DNA from: a virus
Length of the DNA stretch: 33,593 nt
Reading direction: 5' to 3' (one strand)
IMG/VR virus record: IMGVR_UViG_3300006738_000033
Coordinates: 1-33,593 of that record
The translations under genes and the position numbers were made by a program. Under the pieces are notes generated by a model. It was not told the DNA's origin, ran no database searches, and saw nothing but the letters and a program-made list of their open reading frames with translations. Shown here in pieces: positions 18,394 through 24,872 of the stretch (positions are counted from its first letter, which is position 1; every line of letters begins with the position of its first letter).

Positions 18394-20295
18394 ATGGTAT
18401 TCGATCCACGTACACCAGGTATAGTACCTGACCCAGAAGATGAGCTATCTATTTCAGATAGAGTACTAAATATGATTTTTGGAGATCCTAACGACCCCAA
18501 CGTACAGGCTGCAGTTCCTAATCCTAGACAACTTTTACCATTTCTTATAAAAGGAGCACGATCTCTTAATTTAGGAGGAGGTCAAGCTCTATCAAAGATT
18601 CCAGGAATAGGAAACCTTTTTAAGGCTGGCGGGAAAGCGGTAAACAACCCTCTAACAGGGAAGTTCGTACCTAATGCATCAGTAACAGGAGGCGTCAATA
18701 CTCTAGTTAAAGGTGCAGCTAACGTAGTAAGAAAAGGTGCAGGATCAATCAAATCAGGAGCAGGAAAAATTAAAGACGCTGCGAGCGGTAACGTAGTACC
18801 AGCGGCGATTATCGGAGGAGCTTTAAATCCTGGAGCTGTAGGTTCTGGAGCCAATATCCTTAGTACGGGAGTTACTGCAGCTAGAGGCGTCACAGGCCAG
18901 GCTATAGAAGGAATACAAAATTTAGTAGGGTTAGGCCCGAGCGAAGAAGAACTCGCTGCAAATCAAACTAGAGCTATAGCTAGCATACCAGGACTCCCTA
19001 GCCCAAGACAAGAAGTAATAAGCGAAGTATCCACTAGATCAGGGATGAATGTACAAGAAGGTCCCGCTGATAGAGAAGCTAAGAGATTACAAGGACTTGA
19101 GGATAGAAGGCAAGCTGCAGAGGATAGCGTTGTTCGACAGGCAGGACTCGGCGTGAGAGCTGAAGGCATTTCTAGTGAGATAACAGAACAGAGACAAAAC
19201 ATAGCAGAGCAGATTGCAGGATTAAGACAAGCACCGGCTGCAGGACGAGACGAATTTAGTCAGCGTTTGGCAGCATTATTAGGAACAGGACTTCCTTCTG
19301 CGATCACAGGACATGGAAATGGTATACAATTAGGTGCACAGATGAGTAATCAAATAGGTTCTCAGTTTGCTTCACAGAGAGCTCAAACAGCGGCTCAGAT
19401 GAAAGCTTTACAAGGAAGAGCTGATAAGCTACTAGGCGTTCAGATAACCGCTCTAGGAAGAGAATCAGAAATAGAAGGAAAGGTAGGAACTCAGTTAGCG
19501 AAGGAATCTGCAGAATTTAGTAAAGTTATAGAAGAAACCAGAAAAGCTGAGGACGAAGGGAGACTAGACGCCACCAGAAGCTTAGACGTGGGAGGCTCAC
19601 GATTTGATACACTTGATGTATCTATGCATGGAGATAAGTTATTCCGTCAAGCAGGAGCCAAAGAGTTAAAGTCCGCAGATCAAAAGATTCTATCTGGCTT
19701 AGTTAGAACTGCCCCTGTCATTCAAGGGAACCTAAGAACTCTACAGAGAATTATTGCTCAAGTAGGAGTAACAGGAGATGCAGCATTATCGGAGCCTGTA
19801 ACTATCGTAGATCCTAGAACAGGAGAAGAGAAAGAGTTTACAAACGCGGCGGCAGCAATGGAAACATTGAGTACTTTGTTTAAAGCTAACGTTAAAGATA
19901 TAGAGAACTTGGGAGCTTTAGGACAAGACGTCTTACAATTTACCTCTGCCTTGATGGATGACCCTACGGGATATTTGACATCTATTAAAGATTGGGCTAC
20001 TCAAGGCGGGCAGACAGGAAAGATTGTACAACAGGTTGACGTATTAGTAGACAATTACACAGTACAAGCAGAAACCTTTTTCGATGCTAATGAGATCAAG
20101 TCTCTATCAAGACTAAATGCTGATAAATTAGATAACGGAGAAGTCCCAGGCTTTTCAAGAATAGCCGAAGATCAACTATTTAAAGATCATCCAGAACGAA
20201 CCGTTAAGATGGTAGATCCCGACGACGGAAAAGTCTTCTACCTTACTCCAGAAGAGTATAATCAAGTAATGAAAAATAGCAGGAAGAGGAGATAA
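18394..20295 (+). CDS. Large internal virion protein (putative)
   Basis: 633 residues, one base after the previous stop. The N-terminal 170 residues are Gly/Ala/Pro-rich with several hydrophobic stretches; the middle and end are Gln/Ala/Glu-rich helices, followed by a soluble C-terminal part ending with a short basic tail (NSRKRR). No enzyme motif such as a lytic transglycosylase is evident. In size, order and composition it matches the ejection proteins that podoviruses store in the head core. It could also be a tail-associated protein. Confidence 0.5.
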   Translation: MVFDPRTPGIVPDPEDELSISDRVLNMIFGDPNDPNVQAAVPNPRQLLPFLIKGARSLNLGGGQALSKIPGIGNLFKAGGKAVNNPLTGKFVPNASVTGGVNTLVKGAANVVRKGAGSIKSGAGKIKDAASGNVVPAAIIGGALNPGAVGSGANILSTGVTAARGVTGQAIEGIQNLVGLGPSEEELAANQTRAIASIPGLPSPRQEVISEVSTRSGMNVQEGPADREAKRLQGLEDRRQAAEDSVVRQAGLGVRAEGISSEITEQRQNIAEQIAGLRQAPAAGRDEFSQRLAALLGTGLPSAITGHGNGIQLGAQMSNQIGSQFASQRAQTAAQMKALQGRADKLLGVQITALGRESEIEGKVGTQLAKESAEFSKVIEETRKAEDEGRLDATRSLDVGGSRFDTLDVSMHGDKLFRQAGAKELKSADQKILSGLVRTAPVIQGNLRTLQRIIAQVGVTGDAALSEPVTIVDPRTGEEKEFTNAAAAMETLSTLFKANVKDIENLGALGQDVLQFTSALMDDPTGYLTSIKDWATQGGQTGKIVQQVDVLVDNYTVQAETFFDANEIKSLSRLNADKLDNGEVPGFSRIAEDQLFKDHPERTVKMVDPDDGKVFYLTPEEYNQVMKNSRKRR

Positions 20296-20299
20296 TCAT

Positions 20300-20959
20300 A
20301 TGCCATTGGAATTCGAATCAGAAGACGCTCTCCAGAATGCATTAACCGCGGAGCAAAGCCTACCAATAGAACAAGAATTGGTAGAGCCTGAACTACAACC
20401 TTTAGAGTTTGGGTCAGAACAAGAGTTACAAGACGCGCTCTCATCACAACAAGATGTTGTCTCACCACCACAAGATGTTGTACAAGATCAACAAGGACTT
20501 CCTCAACAAGCTCCTTCGGGATTAGATCCTGCAGGTTTAGCTTCAGCGGTGCTTGGACAATCTATACCTCAGCCTCAGGAGGCGCCTCAGTTAGACAGAA
20601 AGACTATCATTGATAGTTATGGTCCGCAGAATAATACAATCGCTCAGAAGCTACCTGTAGGGATGGACCCTATACATCCTGCTGATATGGAGGCCGTTAC
20701 AGATGTACTATCTAAATCTTTCTTCTCTATGAGTACTACAGGTATACTATTAGATCCTACAGAGAGAGTGATGTATGTTACCTCTATCATGGAGAATACC
20801 GCGATCCGGGCTGATGTAAGAGCTCAATTGATCGACCAAGCGATGAGGGACGGTAAGATTGTTCCGGAAGCGCTACCTAAGGCCTGGTTCGAAGCGAGAG
20901 GCCTACTATTATTACCTCCTAATTTAAACCTAGACGATCTAGATGGGGAGTTGGTGTAA
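20300..20959 (+). CDS. Structural or assembly protein, unknown
   Basis: 219 residues. The first 70 are acidic and Gln-rich with an imperfect repeat: LEFESEDALQNAL near residue 2 and LEFGSEQELQDAL near residue 35. Pro/Gln-rich linker follows, then a helical globular part (LIDQAMRDGKIVPEAL). GGAAGAGGAGA lies before the ATG. It follows the putative internal virion genes with the same tight spacing. No family recognised. Confidence 0.5.
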   Translation: MPLEFESEDALQNALTAEQSLPIEQELVEPELQPLEFGSEQELQDALSSQQDVVSPPQDVVQDQQGLPQQAPSGLDPAGLASAVLGQSIPQPQEAPQLDRKTIIDSYGPQNNTIAQKLPVGMDPIHPADMEAVTDVLSKSFFSMSTTGILLDPTERVMYVTSIMENTAIRADVRAQLIDQAMRDGKIVPEALPKAWFEARGLLLLPPNLNLDDLDGELV

Positions 20960-20960
20960 C

Positions 20961-21203
20961 ATGAATGATTGGCAAGCGATAGTAATTGATGAACTTAAAT
21001 CATTAAACAGAAAATTAGAAAAAGTTTCAGATAAAATAGATAAAGATACTGAGAAGATCGAGCTCAAATTAGAGAATCTCGATGATAAAGTTGACAGGGA
21101 ACTAGAGCCAATTAAGGCTCATATAACCAAAGTTAAATTCTCGGCGGTTGCTCTTGTGGTCATAGTACCTGTAGTCCTCGCTGTTATAAGAATATGGTTA
21201 TAA
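20961..21203 (+). CDS. XhlA/holin-like coiled coil with C-terminal membrane anchor
   Basis: 80 residues beginning MNDWQAIVIDELKSLNRKL. Residues 10-58 are a Lys/Glu/Asp-rich coiled coil, and residues 61-80 form one membrane helix (VALVVIVPVVLAVIRIWL) at the very end. This is the layout of phage XhlA-type proteins, which act with holins at the cell membrane. It is the last gene of the rightward block, a common place for lysis genes. The ATG is one base after the previous stop, with GGGGAG about ten bases upstream. Function inferred from layout only. Confidence 0.55.
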   Translation: MNDWQAIVIDELKSLNRKLEKVSDKIDKDTEKIELKLENLDDKVDRELEPIKAHITKVKFSAVALVVIVPVVLAVIRIWL

Positions 21204-21740
21204 TATATCCGTCGATAAGTTCAAATGCTTCAACCTCGTCTTGATCTTTGATACACTTGAAGTAGCAGTACCTAGCGGGATACTGAGAACATCGGCGATC
21301 TCAGAGTAAGAAAGACTTACAGTCCTAAGTAATAACACTTTATAGAAATTACCAGGTAGTAGCGGTTTAATAGCCGTTAAGATCTCTATGACATCTCTAT
21401 TCTTTTTAGAAAGATTAGACTTAGCTGGGGTGTATTCCATTGTGTTATCTGTATATAACTCCAACCTGTTAGCGGCCGATTTAAACTTATCTTTCATACA
21501 GTTATCAATAAGGACACAGAACCATGTCTTACGGTTTGTCTCCGTTCCTTGGAATCTACTGTAAGGACATGTCATAGCTTTCCCTATCTTCATAGACTTC
21601 ATATATGCATCATGTACATAATCTAAAGCTTCAGGATCTGTAGGAGCTACATAACGTCCGGCGTATTTACTTAATTTATTTGAGGCAAATGTGGCAAAGT
21701 ATTTGTACCACTTATTGAAAAAATCATCGTGCGAGTTCAT
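21198..21740 (-). CDS. ECF-like RNA polymerase sigma factor
   Basis: 180 residues. The N-terminal half has the region 2 pattern (PEALDYVHDAYMKSM, then KTWFCVLIDNCMKDKFKS). The C-terminal part has region 4: LLPGNFYKVLLLRTVSLS followed by the helix-turn-helix SYSEIADVLSIPLGTATSSV (about 144-163) and IKTRLKHL, close to the usual IAEILgIplGTVksR consensus. Two-region architecture fits the ECF group. It would redirect host RNA polymerase. It is the last gene of the leftward block, reaches the end of the rightward block, and its ATG overlaps the upstream stop. A likely middle or late gene activator. Confidence 0.75.
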   Translation of the reverse strand: MNSHDDFFNKWYKYFATFASNKLSKYAGRYVAPTDPEALDYVHDAYMKSMKIGKAMTCPYSRFQGTETNRKTWFCVLIDNCMKDKFKSAANRLELYTDNTMEYTPAKSNLSKKNRDVIEILTAIKPLLPGNFYKVLLLRTVSLSYSEIADVLSIPLGTATSSVSKIKTRLKHLNLSTDIL

Positions 21741-21915
21741 TTTCTAATCTCTTCTGTAATCGAAGAAAGGCATTGCTTATACCTTCTTCATTGAGTTCAT
21801 CCATATTATAATTATCGTGGAATTCATTTATAAAGAGTGACGTACCTTCGGCTGTTACTTCTAGTATAATGCCGCCTATTTTTTGTCTTATGTTAAATAC
21901 AAAGTTATGTTCCAT
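21724..21915 (-). CDS. Hypothetical protein, 63 residues
   Basis: Small, acidic, with a beta-rich first half (FVFNIRQKIGGIILEV) and helical end (FLRLQKRLENELAR). It overlaps the sigma factor start by 17 bases, so the two are probably translated together. A regulator of the sigma factor, such as an anti-sigma factor, is possible by position only. Confidence 0.55.
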   Translation of the reverse strand: MEHNFVFNIRQKIGGIILEVTAEGTSLFINEFHDNYNMDELNEEGISNAFLRLQKRLENELAR

Positions 21916-21916
21916 A

Positions 21917-22354
21917 TTAGTCCCTACTCATTATAGATGCGCCAAAGTAACTACCTACTATAGCGCTGAGCATATGATAGTCAAACGACGTAAACGGAAC
22001 ACCTGGTACTTCTGTGAATTTAAATACTGTCTCTGTCCAGCCGAAGATCCAAAACCCGTGGTGAACTTCTACAGGCTCTCCGTGTATAATAGGTAGAGCA
22101 GCTAGCCCTAGTAGAAGAGCTACCTTAGCTCCCCAATATACAGACCACGCTGACACTGCAAGAAACCTTTTAGTCCATTGAAATGATTTGTTGGTTATAC
22201 TATTTCTAGCTTTCTGAGAATTCTCATTGTGTGTAGCTATATCTATCAGCCTACTATGTTGTTTCTCTCTGGCCTCACTTCTAGCATTGGCAAATTTAAA
22301 GTATGCCGATATTGCCGTAGATATTACGAATGTGATTACTGATGTAGGTATCAT
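21917..22354 (-). CDS. Three-helix membrane protein, possible holin
   Basis: 145 residues with hydrophobic spans at about 4-20, 64-90 (VSAWSVYWGAKVALLLGLAA) and 122-142 (MLSAIVGSYFGASIM), joined by a charged segment rich in Arg, Glu and Asn. The last span, ending GSYFGASIMSRD, resembles the C-terminus of a widespread phage membrane protein often listed as holin. AGAGGAATAATATC precedes the ATG. It is not next to a recognisable endolysin gene, so the lysis role is tentative. Confidence 0.55.
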   Translation of the reverse strand: MIPTSVITFVISTAISAYFKFANARSEAREKQHSRLIDIATHNENSQKARNSITNKSFQWTKRFLAVSAWSVYWGAKVALLLGLAALPIIHGEPVEVHHGFWIFGWTETVFKFTEVPGVPFTSFDYHMLSAIVGSYFGASIMSRD

Positions 22355-22358
22355 GATA

Positions 22359-22604
22359 TTATTCCTCTGGTTCTTCGAACAGGATTTCTCTTAAATCACT
22401 ATATATACTGTTCCGCTCTCTTTCCGTATCGAAGTAGTGTGTTCTACCTGACATATATAGAGTAAATTGTTTCTTATATTTATAAGTATCGCTAAAGAAC
22501 ATGCCGCCATCCTTAATATCTATTATTATCTGTTCCGTATCTAAGACGATAGGAGCGGACACTTCTGTTATACAATCATTAAATTCATAGTATTTATTAT
22601 TCAT
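22359..22604 (-). CDS. Hypothetical protein, 81 residues
   Basis: Acidic, with beta strands in the middle (MFFSDTYKYKKQFTLYMSG) and an acidic helical C-terminus (LREILFEEPEE). Its start overlaps the end of the endonuclease I gene by eight bases and has GGAG upstream inside that gene. Function unknown. Confidence 0.55.
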   Translation of the reverse strand: MNNKYYEFNDCITEVSAPIVLDTEQIIIDIKDGGMFFSDTYKYKKQFTLYMSGRTHYFDTERERNSIYSDLREILFEEPEE

Positions 22605-23052
22605 TTAACCACTCCTTAGGTATTTGTTTCTTTAGCGGGCTGTATGTATAACCCTTCTTCTCACAGAACATGGCGTATGTTGTTTTACTTCCTTTACGGA
22701 TTTTAGCGTTAGGATTCTGGAAGACGAATCTGATATCGAGATCAGGATGACATAACTTAATGTAGCTATGTTTCATACGATCGTCAGTTGTCCAGCGTCC
22801 CTTAGTTTCTATATACATCTTAGACCCATCCTTCTTTTTAAGAATAAAGTCCGGGGTATACTTCCTAGGTTTCTCCGGTTGAGTATATTCTATCGTGTCT
22901 TCCTCGTAGCCAACCCAGCGATTAAGTGACTCAAGGAACTGCGATACTTCTAATTCAAACCCGCTACGGAATCCTAATTTCTTAGCTACTTGTCTCTGCG
23001 TCGCTGTCTTGTACTTCTTTTCGCTTTTCATCTTTCCACTCTTTCCTTGCAT
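22597..23052 (-). CDS. Endonuclease I, Holliday-junction resolvase (T7 gp3-like)
   Basis: Resolves branched DNA and helps degrade host DNA. Counting from the second Met (23031), the catalytic set is E26, D61, E75 and K77: FELEV, YTPDF and IETKGRW. The E-to-D distance of 35 is the same as in T7 endonuclease I (E20, D55), and the E-x-K pair follows. Start is either the ATG at 23052 or the one at 23031; both have purine-rich upstream sequence, and the longer form would overlap the preceding gene by 71 bases. The N-terminus from 23031 (MKSEKKYKTATQRQVAKKLG) looks more family-like. Confidence 0.85.
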   Translation of the reverse strand: MQGKSGKMKSEKKYKTATQRQVAKKLGFRSGFELEVSQFLESLNRWVGYEEDTIEYTQPEKPRKYTPDFILKKKDGSKMYIETKGRWTTDDRMKHSYIKLCHPDLDIRFVFQNPNAKIRKGSKTTYAMFCEKKGYTYSPLKKQIPKEWLNE

Positions 23053-23308
23053 CTTCAGCTTCCTCTGGTAATTTTAATAGATCGGCTTTAGCTAGTATAT
23101 CAAAGGCAAACGCCAAGTTTTCACTAATGTCTTTAAACCTATGAAGAAGGAAGTTCACAGCTTTCTCCAGTTCCTGGATCCGCTTTTTTAGACTTAGTTC
23201 CTTTTTTGCTCTTACTGCTTCCTTTTGAGGACTTAGCTTTTTCTTCTTCTTGTTCTTTTGCGTGGAACTCGTTAAGTTCTTTGATTCTTGTTTCGCGTCT
23301 TTGCTCAT
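22982..23308 (-). CDS. Lysine-rich coiled-coil protein, overlapping gene
   Basis: 108 residues: a very basic N-terminal half with a run of Lys, then a coiled coil (LKKRIQELEKAVNFLLHRFK) and an acidic C-terminus. The start has a strong GAGAGGAAG seven bases before ATG. Its first 170 bases lie inside the upstream gene in another frame and its last part lies inside the endonuclease I gene. Two copies of A-AAA-AAG occur in this reading frame near residues 34-43, in the overlap. Function unknown. Confidence 0.55.
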   Translation of the reverse strand: MSKDAKQESKNLTSSTQKNKKKKKLSPQKEAVRAKKELSLKKRIQELEKAVNFLLHRFKDISENLAFAFDILAKADLLKLPEEAEDARKEWKDEKRKEVQDSDAETSS

Positions 23309-23468
23309 TTAACTTCCTCTCTAAGATGTGTTGGTTTACTTTTTTAATCAATCTTAATTGCGTACCTCTAGGAGCCGCGTCTAATTGCATAATTGCTTGG
23401 AATAGCGCTCTGTTGTCTTTACCCATGCTATCCACAAATCCTAATAATTTCTTAACTTCATTATCCAT
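23139..23468 (-). CDS. Hypothetical helical protein with basic tail
   Basis: 109 residues from the ATG at 23468, which has GGGAGATAATTAC upstream; in-frame upstream codons are ignored. The first part is helical (MDNEVKKLLGFVDSMGKDNR and LFQAIMQLDAAPRGTQLRL), the tail is Ser/Lys-rich and disordered (KSSKGSSKSKKGTKSKK). It overlaps the next gene by 170 bases in a different frame. A strong promoter lies just upstream at 23494-23522. No family recognised. Confidence 0.55.
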   Translation of the reverse strand: MDNEVKKLLGFVDSMGKDNRALFQAIMQLDAAPRGTQLRLIKKVNQHILERKLNEQRRETRIKELNEFHAKEQEEEKAKSSKGSSKSKKGTKSKKADPGTGESCELPSS

Positions 23469-23952
23469 TGTAATTATCTCCCTGTTTATATTCATTATAC
23501 CAGTCTGTGCCTTCTTCGTCAAGCCTTTTCTTTAAGCATGGGCTATTAGCGTCGGGCGTCCCTGGGGGGTAGCAAGGATGGGTCTCGACTATAAATTCTG
23601 TATCCTCTGTAATCTCTAACTTTATAGGATCTTTATCCTCTTTATACCTATCGTCTATGATCTTTCCATTTTCTACTAACTCCGCTAAGAACCCGATGTT
23701 AGCTGCTATGTGATCGACATGACTTAATCCACTTTCTTCGTCCTTATCTTGTCCTTCTAATAAAGCTACTAAATGCCTATTTAAACTATCAGCAAGTCCG
23801 TGATAGCTCATATGTTTACCACCACCTCTCCAGTTGTGCATACCATATTTCATTTCTCCATACATCATAGCTCTTGCACAAGCTCTCTGTAATGCACCAG
23901 GTACTAAAGATAGCCTGGGTTTCCCTTCATTAAAACGCTTAGCTTCACCCAT
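23461..23952 (-). CDS. DUF5664 dATP/dGTP diphosphohydrolase-like protein
   Basis: 163 residues from the ATG at 23952; a Met two codons upstream (23958) is closer to the AGGAGA and less likely. Conserved motifs of the family are clear: FNEGKPRLSLVP at the start, GEMKYGMHNWRGG, SLNRHLVALLEGQDKDEESGL with SHVDHIAANIGFL, and IIDDR. The acidic and His residues suit a metal-dependent all-alpha pyrophosphatase of the MazG superfamily. Relatives (MazZ) work in diaminopurine phages, but many phages carry the domain without that pathway and no PurZ is seen here. Role: trimming of dNTP pools. Confidence 0.75.
   Translation of the reverse strand: MGEAKRFNEGKPRLSLVPGALQRACARAMMYGEMKYGMHNWRGGGKHMSYHGLADSLNRHLVALLEGQDKDEESGLSHVDHIAANIGFLAELVENGKIIDDRYKEDKDPIKLEITEDTEFIVETHPCYPPGTPDANSPCLKKRLDEEGTDWYNEYKQGDNYNG
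23494..23522 (-). promoter_or_regulatory. Sigma-70-like promoter with extended -10
   Basis: Minus strand TTGACG (23517-23522), exactly 17 bases, then TATAAT (23494-23499) preceded by TGG, which gives an extended -10 (TGnTATAAT). It lies inside the 3' end of the DUF5664 gene and would start transcription near 23487, driving the genes from 23468 down to the sigma factor. Confidence 0.65.
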
Positions 23953-24142
23953 CGCCATACTCTCCTTGTTGTATACGTACTAGTTTTTTTCTGATCATCA
24001 TTAAAGCTACTCTTATCTGTTCATAAGGATCCGGATCATCTTGTCCAGGTAAAGGTAATGCCATATTTGGTAAACGTAATAAGTGTAACATAAATTCTAT
24101 TTCATTATTGATCCCTTCCGCAGGGCTACTTTCTCTATCCAT
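23945..24142 (-). CDS. Hypothetical protein, 65 residues
   Basis: Short, with helical segments (NNEIEFMLHLLRLPNMAL and IRVALMMIRKKLVRI) separated by a Pro/Asp-rich turn. It overlaps the DUF5664 start by a few bases, which suggests joint translation. GGGGATAAC lies before the ATG. Function unknown. Confidence 0.5.
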   Translation of the reverse strand: MDRESSPAEGINNEIEFMLHLLRLPNMALPLPGQDDPDPYEQIRVALMMIRKKLVRIQQGEYGDG

Positions 24143-24144
24143 TG

Positions 24145-24249
24145 TTATCCCCAGATATTAAGTATATGTTTTCCTACAACTAATACGCCTGACCCCGCTA
24201 TTAATCTTCCTATGATATGGATTATCTCCAATAAGATTACCTGTTTCAC
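24145..24249 (-). CDS. Small single-span membrane peptide, GTG start
   Basis: A 34-residue frame starting GTG at 24249 with GGGAG six bases upstream and ending TAA two bases before the next ATG. It reads MKQVILLEIIHIIGRLIAG at the start (Met from GTG), almost wholly hydrophobic, with one Glu, a few basic residues and a Trp near the end. Exact fit between neighbours and a good ribosome site support it. Could be a small holin, a lysis regulator or a membrane toxin-like peptide; nothing decides between these. Confidence 0.5.
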   Translation of the reverse strand: MKQVILLEIIHIIGRLIAGSGVLVVGKHILNIWG

Positions 24250-24260
24250 TGATCGCTCCC

Positions 24261-24818
24261 TTAGATTAAGATTAGAATTGCGGTTCGGACCCAATCGACT
24301 TCCTTGATGTCATAACCTTTAGCTTTTAATAGTTGTATAAATAAGGTAACAGTTTCGTCTACTTTTTCGTTCACTAATTCGTGCTCTTCTTTGGTGAGAG
24401 GCGTTCTATCTAATCCATTAACCTTCCACGTTCTGCTAATAAGTCCAGGTATTTGGTACTTACTGACACCAGAGCTGATCCTTGCCACTTTACAGATCTT
24501 TATCGCAGCTTTAACTGCTATAGCTTCTTCAAGCTTATGCATCTTAGGATCGTCAAAACCTAAGGACACTCCTGCGTTACTTCTTATCTTATGTACCACT
24601 TCATGTAATATAAGGTATATCTGTTGCTTTCCTCTCTTAACATAAATCTTATCTTCCTCTTCTACATAGACTGCGTCTGCGTCAGGGTGATAAGGTATCT
24701 TCTTTGTGATCTCATACTTCACGCCAAGGTCATCCAGGATCCTAGTACTAGTCCCTTGATACCTAGTACATGATACGCTAAGTAAACATAACATTAATAT
24801 GATGAATGATTTATACAT
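24261..24818 (-). CDS. Lipoprotein with HExxH metalloprotease motif
   Basis: 185 residues from the ATG at 24818, which has GGAGGGTAAC in front. Residues 1-17 form a lipoprotein signal peptide with lipobox LSVSC; C17 would be lipidated. Residues 70-76 read ILHEVVH, a zinc HExxH motif, and LEEAIAVKAA about 20 residues later could give the third ligand, as in small gluzincins of the ImmA/IrrE type. It would act at the membrane facing outward or the periplasm. Possible roles: envelope remodelling, lysis or exclusion of other phages. A catalytic role is inferred from the motif. Confidence 0.6.
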   Translation of the reverse strand: MYKSFIILMLCLLSVSCTRYQGTSTRILDDLGVKYEITKKIPYHPDADAVYVEEEDKIYVKRGKQQIYLILHEVVHKIRSNAGVSLGFDDPKMHKLEEAIAVKAAIKICKVARISSGVSKYQIPGLISRTWKVNGLDRTPLTKEEHELVNEKVDETVTLFIQLLKAKGYDIKEVDWVRTAILILI

Positions 24819-24843
24819 GTTACCCTCCATTCGATATACCTTT

Positions 24844-24872
24844 ATTATACCTCATCCACATTTAATTGTCCA
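24844..24872 (-). promoter_or_regulatory. Sigma-70-like promoter for the lipoprotein gene
   Basis: Minus strand TGGACA (24867-24872), 17 bases, TATAAT (24844-24849). It overlaps the last codons of the DNA polymerase gene and would start about 20 bases before the lipoprotein ATG, giving a short leader containing its GGAGG. Confidence 0.6.

Noticed and set aside
8842-21203. T7-type RNA polymerase promoters in the late block
   Set aside because: No repeated conserved 20-base block was seen ahead of the late genes, and no single-subunit RNA polymerase gene is in the window.
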